Source: Mimachlamys varia (lineage: Eukaryota > Mollusca > Bivalvia > Pectinida > Pectinidae). From it: DNA of 64,000 nt. The stretch spans positions 56,934,322-56,998,321 of the forward strand of contig OX392528.1 in NCBI GenBank assembly GCA_947623455.1. Direction: 5' to 3'. Shown piece after piece: positions 22,201 through 35,600 of this stretch; the first letter of the stretch is position 1; every line of letters begins with the position of its first letter. The notes beneath the pieces are model-generated. The model was not told where the DNA came from, ran no database searches, and saw only the letters and a program-made list of their open reading frames with translations. A program made the translations under genes and the position numbers.

Positions 22201-23676
22201 CTAGATATATATAAATCAAGATTGTCTGTCGACCGGCTCTAGATATATATGAAACAAGGCTGTCTGTCGACCGGCTCTAGATATATATGAAACAAAGCTG
22301 TCTGTCGACCGGTACTAGATATGTATGAAAAATGGGCGGATTGGTCGAGTGGTTAACACTCCGGCCTTCCATGCAAGCGGTCGGGGTTCGATCCCCGTAA
22401 TCGTCATACGCATGGAACATTCAGAGAAAGTGTTTTTCTCCTGCCCACACAACTCCAACAACCCAGGTGGAGTAAAAAATGGTCTGTGATGGATGTGGCA
22501 GTATCTGTGATGTAGCATTCAAGTGTGGTGGCACTATAAAAGATGCCGTTGGAAACACGGTCCCACTTCAAACGGAACACAATGCATATCCACGCAAACA
22601 TACACACACACATATGGAGATATTAGCCAGGTTGGTATAGGACAAGTAGTTGGCGCCCGATAAGGCAGCTCCTGCGAATTCCTCAGAATTGTATATGATA
22701 TATGATAGAATTGTATGTGTTAATTGTATTGATTGTATAAGAATTGTATATATATGTACTGTAAAGCGCTTTAGAGTGGCTTATGTTAGCTAGATAGGGC
22801 GCTATATCAAATATTGTATATGATATGATGATTATGATGAAACAAAGTTGTCTGTCGACCGGCTCTAGATATACATGTATATAAAACAAAGCTGTCTGTC
22901 GACCGGCACTAGATATATATGAAACAAGGCTGTCTGTCGACCGGCACTAGATATATATGAAACAAGGCTGTCTGTCGACCGGCACTAGATATATATAAAA
23001 CAAAGCTGTCTGTCGACCGGCACTAGATATATATTAAACAAAGCTGTCTGTCGACCGGCACTAGATATATATGAAACAAAGCTGTCTGTCGACCGGCACT
23101 AGATATATATGAAACAAGGCTGTCTGTCGACCGGCACTAGATATATATTAAACAAAGCTGTCTGTCGACCGGCACTAGATATATATATAACAAGGTTGTC
23201 TGTCGACCGGTACTAGGTATATATTAAAACAAGGTTGTCTGTCGACAGGCACTAGATATATATAACACAAGGCTGTCTGTCGACAGGCACTAGATATATA
23301 TGAAACAAGGCTGTCTGTCAACCGGCACTAAATATATATAAAAAAGGCTGTCTGTCGACAGGCACTAGGTATAATTAAAACAAGGCTGTCTGTCGACAGG
23401 CACTAGATATATATAAAACAAGGCTGTCTGTCGACAGGCACTACATAATATAAAACAAGGTTGTCTGTCGACAGGCACTAGATATATATAAAACAAGGTT
23501 GTCTGTCGACCGACACTAGATATATACAAAACAAAGCTGTCTGTTGACCGGCACTAGATATATACAAAACAAAGCTGTCTGTCGACCGGCACTAGATATA
23601 TATAAAACAAGGCTGTCTGTCGACAGGCACTAGATATATATAAAACAAGGTTGTCTGTCGACCGGCACTAGTTATA
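16243..23676 (+). repeat. 38-bp satellite array in intron 1, about 180 copies
   Basis: Each unit contains GGCTGTCTGTCGACCGGC, then ACTAGATATATAT or TCTAGATATATAT, then GAAACAA or a variant (GACACAA, AAAACAA, ATAACAA). Variants such as GTCGAGAGACAC and GTCGACAGGCAC recur in the same order in separate places, showing block duplication: the CATGAAACAAGGCTTCTG variant at about 19399 and 21259, and the AGAACAGGGCTCTCCG variant at about 19552 and 21412, are both about 1860 bp apart. An earlier block near 17.75-18.9 kb is repeated at about 20.1-20.95 kb (offset about 2.3 kb). The array is interrupted by a SINE at 22331-22836. Confidence 0.98.
22331..22836 (+). mobile_element. tRNA-derived SINE inserted in the 38-bp array
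   Basis: The head contains an A box (TTGGTCGAGTGG at 22341-22352, followed by TTAAC) and a B box (GGTTCGATCCC at 22385-22395), the RNA polymerase III promoter of tRNA genes. The spacing and the TGGTCGAGTGGTTAA motif recall Ser/Leu-type tRNAs. The tail carries GTACTGTAAAGCGCTTTAGAG and GGGCGCTATATCAAAT, a sequence type I have seen at the 3' ends of several animal SINEs, then TGAT/TATG-rich DNA. ATGAAA on both sides (22325-22330, 22837-22842) may be a short target duplication. At 506 bp it is long for a SINE, so a composite is possible. Confidence 0.7.
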
Positions 23677-23982
23677 TTTAAGCACTAACATTACCTTGAT
23701 TAATATTTTGAATGTCAAATCAACTGAGACATTATAGCACTCTATGGTTTAAGAATTTGCAGGCATGTAATTGTCAGAATAGGACAAGTTAACAATAGAA
23801 AAATTGAAATTTCAATGTTTATCATGTTTGTCAATTACACTCTGGCTATATGTGTATGATCCCAACATTTCATTCCTTTATTTTTAAACGAATAAGCAAG
23901 GAAAATATGAATATGTCTTCATAGACCAAAAATTAGAAGGAAATAAATAGGTAATGATATGATAGCATTCCTGTAATTTCAG
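23677..23982 (+). other. Intron 1, unique 3' part
   Basis: About 300 bp of unique AT-rich DNA ends in the exon 2 acceptor CTGTAATTTCAG. No further feature was seen. Confidence 0.5.
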
Positions 23983-24013
23983 ACGGAGGCGCTCTCAGAA
24001 GATCAAATTGATG
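23983..24013 (+). CDS. Calmodulin-like gene, coding exon 2 (N-terminal helix)
   Basis: The acceptor CTGTAATTTCAG and the donor GTAAGTCC bound 31 nt, the standard length of this calmodulin exon. It encodes T-E-A-L-S-E-D-Q-I-D plus the first base of the next codon. The canonical segment is A-D-Q-L-T-E-E-Q-I-A, so six of ten residues differ, mostly conservatively (T/S, E/D). This is the fastest-changing part of the protein, as is usual for the N-terminus of calmodulin paralogues. It lies only about 300 bp after the end of the 38-bp intron array. Confidence 0.92.
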
Positions 24014-24168
24014 GTAAGTCCAAGATATTCATTTTCTTTTACTTTCTATGGGACCTATCCGCACGACTTGGATATGATATTTTCAAAGTTTACGTTTTTT
24101 TTCAATTTTCTTTCTATTTAACAACTTACAAAAACTGTATATATTGCAGATCGATTAAGAGAGAATAA

Positions 24169-25739
<1,571 letters not shown>

Positions 25740-26510
25740 CATCCTCTATATATCATAACATTAACACTAAATACCACACATATATCATACCATTTACACT
25801 TAATAACACGCAAACATCATACCATTAAAACAAAATACCACACATACATCACACCATTAACACTTAATAACTCACATATATCATACCATTAACACTTAAT
25901 ATCACGTAGATATCATACCATTAACACTTAATATCACGTAGATATCATAACATTAACACTTAATATCACGTAGATATCATACCATTAACACTTAATATCA
26001 CGTAGATATCATACCATTAACACTTAATATCACACATTTATCATACCATTAACACTTCATAACACGCATATATCATACCATTAACACTAAATACCATGCA
26101 TATGTCATACCATTAACACTTAATAACACGCATATATCATACCATTAACACTAAATACCATGCATATGTCATGCTATTACCACTTAATAACACGCATACA
26201 TCATACCATTGACACTTAATAACACGCATACATTATACCATTGACACTTAATAACACGCATACATCATACCATTGACACTTAATATCACGTAGATATCAT
26301 ACCATTGACACTTAATAACACGCATACATTATACCATTGACACTTAATAACACGCATACACCATACCATTGACACTTAATAACACGCATACACCATACCA
26401 TTGACACTTAATAACACGCATACATCATACCATTGACACTTAATAACACGTATACATCACACCATTGACACTTAATAACACGTATACATCACACCATTGA
26501 CACTTAATAC
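25740..26510 (+). repeat. ~32-bp minisatellite in intron 3, about 24 copies
   Basis: Units combine ATCATACCATTAACACTTAA with TAACACGCATAC. Subtypes differ in CACTTAATAACACGC, CACTTAATATCACGT and ATACCATGCATATG, and CATTGACAC replaces CATTAACAC in the later half. That gives a visible left-to-right subtype gradient. Confidence 0.92.
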
Positions 26511-26770
26511 TGTAAATCACTTACATTTCGCGAATACTTTATTTCGGGAATTTACCTCTTCAGACATATTCGCGAATATATGGTTTCCGAATGGTGATCT
26601 AGAACTGCCTCTAAGGAGAAAAGAAATACATGGTAGTGAACTCGTTTGTGTGCTATGTTCGGTCAAAGATACCGAAATGAGCAAAACATGTGATTTATCT
26701 GAAAAGTGCTGTTTTGGCCAACTGCAGGACAATTTCATTCAATATTTCCTAGATTTGTGATCAGATATGT
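26511..26770. mobile_element. Possible MITE fragment starting TACTGTAAATCAC
   Basis: The start TACTGTAAATCACTTACATT resembles the TACTGTAAAAACC end of the element at 1996. It is followed by CpG-bearing palindromic sequence (ATATTCGCGAATAT). No matching right end was found. Open frames occur on both strands at the same place (26497-26760 + and 26517-26738 -), which argues against either being a gene. Confidence 0.3.
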
Positions 26771-27537
26771 CTGAATGTTTGCAGAATTGGCAAAAATACC
26801 ATTTTTTTATTAATTACGACAGAAAAAACGTCTTTAAGTTATTCTTTCAGCTCAAAAAGTAAATTTTAGTTACACCTACCCCTTATTTTTTAAAGAGAAA
26901 ATACTCCATTTTTCTTATTTTTTTGCAGATTTAATGCTTTATTATAATAAAGAAAAAATTTAGTGAAAAACGTTTTTAGATATTTGGCAAATCAAAAGGA
27001 AATAGGTTTCTCATTCAGAAGCAGTTATAAAAAGTGGGGGGTAGCAGGCTTGTTTTCTTGTCCCATTATAAAATTACATATCTAAAAATATACTCAAAAT
27101 GTAAAAAAAAAAACAAATATCCTAGTTGCATAATAGTTGCATTGTAATGAACATAAAGAAGTTGTACACCAAACATGAACTAGCTGGAATGAAAAAATGG
27201 CGACGCACTGATGATTTTAAATGATCAATCAAACATAAAAATCATGAAAGCTTGGCCGTTCGTGAAGTGGAAGAAATATATAAAAATATTAATTTTCAAA
27301 ACGGCTGCCATAATGGTCATTTCTTAAAAAAAAAATTCAGATGCATATTTTATATCAAAATTGATAATAAATTGTTAAAAATTACAAAAATATTTCACGG
27401 GAGATTAAAACGATATTTGCACGTGATTGAAACCTCACAAGAGCAGATCCTTAATGAAAATCGAGAATTATCAGCTTTTGGGGAAAACTCCTATATATTG
27501 GTAACCGAAAGAGCTAATCAGGACAGGTAACAAAAAC
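26771..27537. other. Intron 3, unique middle part
   Basis: AT-rich with homopolymer runs. A 92-codon frame (27252-27530, + strand) is Lys/Asn/Ile-rich as AT-rich DNA predicts and has no recognised domain. No other feature was seen. Confidence 0.4.
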
Positions 27538-27625
27538 CTTGCCTGTTCATATTTTGCCACTGGTTTAATCGATTTTGAGTTTGGATTATGATTTTGTTAA
27601 CGCTTCTGTATTCTCTTATTTATTT
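27538..27625 (+). repeat. Dispersed repeat family, copy 8 (3' end)
   Basis: TGTTCATATTTTGCCACTGG, TTTAATCGATTTTGAG, TTTGGATTATGATTTTG and TTAACGCTTCTGTATTCTC match the last block of copies 3, 5 and 7. Only this end is present. Confidence 0.6.
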
Positions 27626-28664
27626 TTACATTACATCATAACATCATCATAAGGCATTTATAATACAGTTGTACATGTATGCAGCCAGAGTCGTCGATTT
27701 GGTATGTTACACCAGAGGAAAACATGATCAAACTCATCTGATTGTTTCTTCTGACCAGATAAACGTATGTGCCCATGTCACTTACAGAAACATTTTGTTC
27801 ACATCGTTAATTTTTTCGGCAAGGGTTTCAAGAAATTCGTTATTATTATTGACCATATGTTGGTGAGATGAATATTCCTAATTATTCAAATGCAGGTATT
27901 TAACCATGTAAAATTGAAAACATACGAAGCTGTACATAATATTATATGAGCAGTGTTCACTGTTTGTTAGTCTCAACCACTGAGAATTTATACAATGAGA
28001 TACATTGTATACAGAAGCAAAAAATCTAATTTACATGTACTTAAGTCGTAAAAGGATTTAATTGTTATTGTTTTCTATCCTGGAATGGGAGTCCAATATC
28101 AATCTGTGTGTGTTGGATACCATTCCTTACATTTTAGTTTACACACAATATTGACCTTCTCCAGCTAAAAAGAAATGCTGATTACCAAATTCATTTCAGC
28201 AGCATTCCAACGGTTCAAACAGTCTCCAGACCATTCTAGTGCACCCTTTAATATCTTTCTATTCAAAAATCGAAGATCCATTTGATTTTATCTTCCTTGA
28301 TGAATGAGTCTAATCAAGATTTATTGTGAGCCGGCTCAGGCAGACTAAGCTGTTTGAAATGTATTTGTACATAATAGTGTGCGCCGAGATGTATAGCTTT
28401 GCCTAACACTGTTAAAAGCCCAAGCCAACGGAGACATTCAATAAAAACACAATGCAATAAGACAATTTCTAGAAAAAACCCCGACACTAACCTAAAGATG
28501 ATAGCCACAAATTTATACCATGATATACATGTTAGATTTCAAAACGATATTAAATCATTTACACAACAGAAAATATACTTAAGCTAAAATATTAATTCAT
28601 AGTACCGAATACGGTGAACTGTAATTCAGTTTTGGTATATACATGCATTAATAATTGTACATTG
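27626..28664. other. Intron 3, unique part before the second array
   Basis: Short open frames on both strands near 28314-28587 overlap each other and match nothing recognised. No tandem repeat or RNA gene was seen. Confidence 0.4.
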
Positions 28665-28795
28665 TAAGCTGATGTTTTTAATATGCTCCAATCTGTTATA
28701 ATTACAAATAGTAACTCAGTACTCACTTTGAGGATGCGACATTTACTTGAATTGATAATTATGACCCGGAAGCAGAAGACGCTTACTCTTCCAGC
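28665..28795 (+). repeat. Dispersed repeat family, copy 9
   Basis: TGTTTTTAATATGCTCCAAT, ACTCACTTTGAGGATGCGAC, ATTTACTTGAATTGATAATT and AGCAGAAGACGCTTACTCTT appear in family order. It is truncated just after CTTCCAGCG and ends about 60 bp before the 32/36-bp array. Confidence 0.6.
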
Positions 28796-28856
28796 GTTAC
28801 TCAAGTACACATACATCGCAGTGGTATATAGTAAGTCTAATTGCCAGCTATCTCCG

Positions 28857-29385
28857 TAGTCTAAAGTAAGTTGTGTGACCATGTACCTCAGTGGTCTTGA
28901 CCAGGTATCTCAGTGGTATATTGCTAGTGCTTGTGACCCGGTATCTCAGTGGTCTATAGTTAGTGTTTGTAACCCGGTATTTCAGTCGTCTATAGCTAGT
29001 GCTTGTGACCCGGTATCTCAGTGGTCTATAGCTAGTGTTTGTGACCCAGTAACTCAGTGGTCTATAGTTAGTGTTTGTGACCATGTACCTCAGTGGTCTA
29101 TAGTAAGTGTTTGTGACCCGGTATCTCAGTGGTATATTGCTAGTGTGTGTGACCAGGTATCTCAGTGGTTTATAGTAAGTATTTGTGACCAGGTATCTCA
29201 GTGTTCTATAGTAACCACAGGTATCTCAGTGGTCTATTGCTAGTGTGTGTGTCCAGGTATCTCAGTGGTATATTGCTTGTGTTTGTGACCCGGTATCTTA
29301 TTGGTCTATTGCTAGTGTTTGTTATGAGATAGCTAAATAGTTTAAGTAAGTGTTTGTGACCAAATATCGCAGCGGTCTATAATTA
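28857..29385 (+). repeat. 36-bp satellite in intron 3, diverged left block
   Basis: Units of about 36 bp with GTTTGTGACC, GGTATCTCAGTGG and TCTATAGTAAGT are recognisable but diverged. At 36 bp the frame is kept, giving a 12-residue periodic frame (V-S-V-C-D-Q-V-S-Q-W) that is not a credible gene. About 300 bp of unique DNA (29386-29690) separates it from the main block. Confidence 0.9.
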
Positions 29386-29690
29386 AGGGTTTTTTAGCAT
29401 AGCTATAGATATTTAACAAGCTTGTGCTATTATCAACAAAGTTCCTATTGGCTATTATTAAAACTTTGAATTTGAGCAAAAAGACTGTTTTCAAGTCAAA
29501 TAAAATGTTGAGTTTGAGGCTTTTTTTCAATCTTCATTTTTTACCTTCAACTCAGCAATTAAACTATTTACCTAAAAAGCAGTCTTATTGCTATGTTCAG
29601 AAGTCTACAGAGTATTTTTGATGATTGAAATACCTCCCTCTATGTTATTTTTGTGTGATGTTATTCACAACCGCCATTTTGTTCTACGGT
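29386..29690. other. Unique DNA splitting the 32/36-bp array
   Basis: Non-repetitive AT-rich sequence with small open frames on both strands. It may be an insertion into the array, but no terminal repeats or clear target duplication were found. Confidence 0.45.
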
Positions 29691-32600
29691 GTTCTATAGT
29701 AAGTATTTGTGACCAGGTATCTCATTGGTTTATAGTAAGTATTTGTGACCAGGTATCTCAGTGTTCTATAGTAAGTGTTTGTGAACAGTATCTCAGTGTT
29801 CTATAGTAAGGGTTTGTGACCAGGTATCTCAGTGGTTTATAGTAAGTATTTGTGACCAGGTATCTCAGTGTTCTATAGTAAGTGTTTGTGACCAGTATCT
29901 CAGTGTTCTATAGTAAGTGTTTGTGACCCGGTATCTCAGTGTTCTATAGTAAATGTTTGTGACCAGGTATCTCAGTGTTCTATAGTACATAATGTAAGTG
30001 TTTGTGACAAGTATCTCAGTGGTTTATAGTAATTATTTGTGACCAGGCATCTCAAGTTATATAGAAAGTGTTTTGATCAGGTATCTCAGTGGTCTCTAGT
30101 TAGTGTTTGTGACCAGGTATCTCAGTAGTATGTAGTAAGTGGCTGTGACCAGGTATCTCAGTGTTCTATAGTACATCTCTGTAAGTGTTTGTGACCAGGT
30201 AAATCAGTGGTATATAGAAAGTGTTTGTGACCAGGTATCTCAGTGTTCTATAGTAAGTGTTTGTGAACAGTATCTCAGTGTTCTATAGTAAGGGTTTGTG
30301 ACCAGGTATCTCAGTGGTATATAGAAAGTGTTTTTGATCAGGTATCTCAGTGGTTTATAGTAAGTGTTCGTGATCAGGTGTCTCAGTGGTCTGTAGTAAG
30401 TGTTTGTGCCCAGGTATCTCAGTGTTTAATAGTAAGTGTTTGTGCCCAGGTATCTCAGTGTTTAATAGTAAGTGTTTGTGACCAGGTATCTCAGTGTTCT
30501 ATAATAAGTGTTTGTGACCAGGTATATCAGTGGTCAAAAGTAAGTGTTTGTGACCAGGTATCTCAGTGTTTAATAGTAAGTGTTTGTGATCCGGTATCTC
30601 AGTGGTATATAGAAAGTGTTTTTGACCAGGTATCTCAGTAGTATGTAGTAAGTGTTGGTGATCAGGTATCTCGGTGTTTAAAAGTAAGTGTTTGTGATCG
30701 GGTATCTCAGTGGTATAAAATTAGTGTTTGTGATCAGGTATTTCAGTGGTTTATAGTTAGTGTTTATGATCAGGTATCTCGGTGGTATATATAAAGTGTT
30801 TGTGATCAGGTATCTCGGTGGTATATATAAAGTGTTTGTGATCAGGTATCTCGGTGGTATATATAAAGTGTTTGTGATCAGGTATCTCGGTGGTATATAT
30901 AAAGTGTTTGTGATCAGGTATCTCAGTGGTCTGTAGTAAGTGTTTGTGATCAGGTATCTCGGTGGTCTGAAGTGACTGTGATCAGGTATCTCGGTGGTCT
31001 GTAGTGTTTGTGATCAGGTATCTCATTGGTCTGTAGTGTTTGTGATCAGGTATCTCATTGGTCTGTAGTGTTTGTGATCATGTATCTCAGTGGTATGTAG
31101 TGATTGTATCTCGGTGGTCTGTAGTGTTTGTGATCAGGTATCTCGGTGGTCTGTAGTGTTTGTGACCGGGTATCACATTGGTCTGTAGTAAGTGTTTGTG
31201 ATCAGGTATCTAAGTGGTTTGTAGTAAGTGTTTATGATCAGGTAGCTCAGTGGTCTGTAATAAGTGTTTGTGATTAGGTATCTCAGTGGTCTGTAGTGTT
31301 TATGATCAGGTATCTCAGTGGTATGTAGTTAGTGTTTGTGATCAGGTATCTCGGTGGTCTGTAGTTAGTGTTTGTGCTCAGGTATCTCGGTGGTCTGTAG
31401 TGTTTGTGATCAGGTATCTTAGTAGTCTGTAGTTAGTGTTTGTGATCAGGTTTCTCGGTGGTCTGTAGTTAGTGTTTGTGATCAGGTATCTCGGTGGTCT
31501 ATAGTGTTTGTGATCAGGTATCTCGGTGGTTTATAGTGTTTGTGATCAGGTATCTCAGTAGTTAGTAGTGATTGTATCTCGGTGGTCTGTAGTGTTTGTG
31601 ATCATGTATCTCAGTAGTATGTAGTGATTGTATATCGGTGGTCTGTAGTGTTTGTGATCAGGTATCTCATTGGTCTGTAGTGTTTGTGATCATGTATCTC
31701 AGTAGTATGTAGTGATTGTATATCGGTGGTCTGTAGTGTTTGTGATCATGTATCTCAGTGGTCTGTAGTGATTGTATCTCGGTGGTCTGTAGTGTTTGTG
31801 ATCAGGTATCTCATTGGTCTGTAGTGTTTGTGATCATGTATCTCAGTAGTATGTAGTGATTGTATATCGGTGGTCTGTAGTGTTTGTGATCAGGTATCTC
31901 GGAGGTCTGTAGTGTTTGTGACCGGGTATCTCATTGGTCTGTAGTAAGTGTTTGTGATCAGGTATCTCATTGGTCTGTAGTGTTTGTGATCATGTATCTC
32001 AGTAGTATGTAGTTATTCTATCTTGGTGGTCTGTAGTGTTTGTGATCAGGTATCTCGGTGGTCTGTAGTGTTTGTGATCAGGTATCTCATTGGTCTGTAG
32101 TGTTTGTGATCAGGTATCTCGGTGGTCTGTAGTGTTTGTGATCAGGTATCTCGGAGGTCTGTAGTGTTTGTGATCAGGTATCGCGGTGGTCTGTAGTGTT
32201 TGTGATCAGGTATCTCGGAGGTCTGTAGTGTTTGTGATCAGGTATCTCGGTGGTCTGTAGTGTTTATGATCAGGTATCTCCGTGGTCTGTAGTGTTTGTG
32301 ATCAGGTATCTCGGTGGTCTGTAGTGTTTGTGATCAGGTATCTCTGTGGTATGTAGTTAGTGTTTGTGATCAGGTATCTCGGTGGTCTTTAATGTTTGTG
32401 ATCAGGTATCTCGGTGGTCTCTAGTGTTTGTGATCAGGTATCTCAGTGGTCTGTAGTTAGTGTTTGTGATCAGGTATCTCGGTGGTCTTTAATGTTTGTG
32501 ATCAGGTATCTCGGTGGTCTGTAGTGTTTGTGATCAGGTATCTCAGTGGTCTGTAGTTAGTGTTTGTGATCAGGTATCTCGGTGGTCTGTAGTGTTTGTG

Positions 32601-35600
32601 ATCAGGTATCTCAGAGGTCTGTAGTGTTTGTGATCAGGGATCTCGGTGGTCTGTAGTGTTTGTGATCAGGTATCTCGGTGGTCTGTAGTGTTTATGATCA
32701 GGTATCTCGGTGGTCTGTAGTTAGTGTTTGTGATCAGGTATCTCGGTGGTCTGTAGTGTTTGTGATCAGGTATCCCGGTGGTCTGTAGTGTTTATGATCA
32801 GGTATCTCGGTGGTCTGTAGTGTTTGTGATCAGGTATCTCGGTGGTCTGTAGTGTTTGTGATCAGGTATCTCGGTGGTCTGTAGTGTTTGTGATCAGGTA
32901 TCTCGCTGGTCTGTAGTGTTTGTGATCAGGTATCTCGGAGGTCTGTAGTGTTTGTGATCAGGTATCTCGGTGGTCTGTAGTGTTTGTGATCAGGTATCCC
33001 GGTGGTCTGTAGTGTTTGTGACCGGGTATATCATTGGTCTGTAGTAAGTGTTTGTGATCAGGTATCTCAGTGGTTTGTAGTTAGTGTTTATGATCAGGTA
33101 GCTCAGTGGTCTGTAGTAAGTGTTTGTGATCAGGTATCTCAGTGGTTTGTAGTGTTTATGATCAGGTATCTCAGTGGTCTGTAGTTAATGTTTGTGATCA
33201 GGTATCTCGGTGGTCTGTAGTTAGTGTTTGTGATCAGGTATCTCGGTGGTCTGTAGTGTTTGTGATCAGGTATCTTAGTAGTCTGTAGTTAGTGTTTGTG
33301 ATCAGGTTTCTCGGTGGTCTGTAGTGTTTGTGATCAGGTATCTCAGTGGTTTATAGTAAGTGTTTGTGACCAGGTATCTCAGTAGTATGTAGTGTTTGTA
33401 TCTCGGTGGTCTGTAGTGTTTGTGATCAGGTATCCCGTTGGTCTGTCGTGTTTGTGATCAGGTATCTCAGTAGTCTGTAGTGTTTGTGATCAGGTATCTC
33501 AGTAGTCTGTAGTTTTTCTATCTCGGTGGTCTGTAGTGTTTTTGATCAGGTATCTCGGTGGTCTGTAGTGTTTGTGATCAGGTATCTCAGTAGTCTGTAG
33601 TTATTCTATCTCGGTGGTCTGTAGTGTTTGTGAGCAGGTATCTCGGTGGTCTGTAGTGTTTGTGATCAGGTATCTCGGTGGTCTGTAGTGTTTGTGATCA
33701 GGTATCTCAGTGGTCTGTAGTAAGTGTTTGTGATCAGGTATCTCAGTAGTCTGTAGTTATTCTATCTCAGTGGTCTGTAGTGTTTGTGATCAGGTATCTC
33801 AGTAGTATGTAGTGATTGTATCTCGGTGGTCTGTAGTGTTTGTGAGCAGGTATCTCAGTGGTCTGTAGTGTTTGTGATCAGGTATCTCGGTGGTCTGTAG
33901 TGTTTGTGATCAGGTATCTCGGTGGTCTGTAGTGTTTGTGATCAGGTATCTCTGTGGTATGTAGTTAGTGTTTGTGATCAGGTATCTCGGTGGTCTTTAA
34001 TGTTTGTGATCAGGTATCTCGGTGGTCTGTAGTGTTTGTGATCAGGTATCTCAGTGGTCTGTAGTTAGTGTTTGTGATCAGGTATCTCGGTGGTCTTTAA
34101 TGTTGTGATCAGGTATCTCGGTGGTCTGTAGTGTTTGTGATCAGGTATCTCAGTGGTCTGTAGTTAGTGTTTGTGATCAGGTATCTCGGTGGTCTGTAGT
34201 GTTTGTGATCAGGTATCTCAGAGGTCTGTAGTGTTTGTGATCAGGGATCTCGGTGGTCTGTAGTGTTTGTGATCAGGTATCTCGGTGGTCTGTAGTGTTT
34301 ATGATCAGGTATCTCGGTGGTCTGTAGTTAGTGTTTGTGATCAGGTATCTCGGTGTTCTGTAGTGTTTGTGATCAGGTATCCCGGTGGTCTGTAGTGTTT
34401 ATGGTCAGGTATCTCGGTGGTCTGTAGTGTTTGTGATCAGGTATCTCGGTGGTCTGTAGTGTTTGTGATCAGGTATCTCGGTGGTCTGTAGTGTTTGTGA
34501 TCAGGTATCTCGCTGGTCTGTAGTGTTTGTGATCAGGTATCTCGGAGGTCTGTAGTGTTTGTGATCAGGTATCTCGGTGGTCTGTAGTGTTTGTGATCAG
34601 GTATCCCGGTGGTCTGTAGTGTTTGTGACCGGGTATCTCATTGGTCTGTAGTAAGTGTTTGTGATCAGGTATCTCAGTGGTTTGTAGTTAGTGTTTATGA
34701 TCAGGTAGCTCAGTGGTCTGTAGTAAGTGTTTGTGATCAGGTATCTCAGTGGTTTGTAGTGTTTATGATCAGGTATCTCAGTGGTCTGTAGTTAATGTTT
34801 GTGATCAGGTATCTCGGTGGTCTGTAGTTAGTGTTTGTGATCAGGTATCTCGGTGGTCTGTAGTGTTTGTGATCAGGTATCTTAGTAGTCTGTAGTTAGT
34901 GTTTGTGATCAGGTTTCTCGGTGGTCTGTAGTGTTTGTAATCAGGTATCTCAGTGGTTTATAGTAAGTGTTTGTGACCAGTTATCTCAGTAGTATGTAGT
35001 GTTTGTATCTCGGTGGTCTGTAGTGTTTGTGATCAGGTATCCCGTTGGTCTGTCGTGTTTGTGATCAGGTATCTCAGTAGTCTGTAGTGTTTGTGATCAG
35101 GTATCTCAGTAGTCTGTAGTTTTTCTATCTCGGTGGTCTGTAGTGTTTTTGATCAGGTATCTCGGTGGTCTGTAGTGTTTGTGATCAGGTATCTCAGTAG
35201 TCTGTAGTTATTCTATCTCGGTGGTCTGTAGTGTTTGTGAGCAGGTATCTCGGTGGTCTGTAGTGTTTGTGATCAGGTATCTCGGTGGTCTGTAGTGTTT
35301 GTGATCAGGTATCTCAGTGGTCTGTAGTAAGTGTTTGTGATCAGGTATCTCAGTAGTCTGTAGTTATTCTATCTCAGTGGTCTGTAGTGTTTGTGATCAG
35401 GTATCTCAGTAGTATGTAGTGATTGTATCTCGGTGGTCTGTAGTGTTTGTGAGCAGGTATCTCAGTGGTCTGTAGTGTTTATGATCAGGTATCTCAGTAG
35501 TCTGTAGTTATTCTATCTCAATGGTCTGTAGTGTTTGTGATCAGGTATCTCAGTAGTATGTAGTGATTGTATCTCGGTGGTCTGTAGTGATTGTGATCAG

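Noticed and set aside
22334..22405. Intact tRNA gene
   Set aside because: A and B boxes are present, but the acceptor ends do not pair, the T arm is one base short, and the unit continues into a SINE-type tail.
22315..22613. Two - strand frames of 67 and 69 codons
   Set aside because: They run through the SINE in the antisense direction and overlap each other.
26497..26760. 87-codon frame, with a 73-codon frame on the other strand
   Set aside because: Both strands are open over the same stretch next to a minisatellite and a MITE-like start; no homology is recognised for either.
27252..27530. 92-codon + strand frame in intron 3
   Set aside because: Composition is that of random AT-rich DNA, no domain is recognised, and it lies inside the intron of the calmodulin-like gene.
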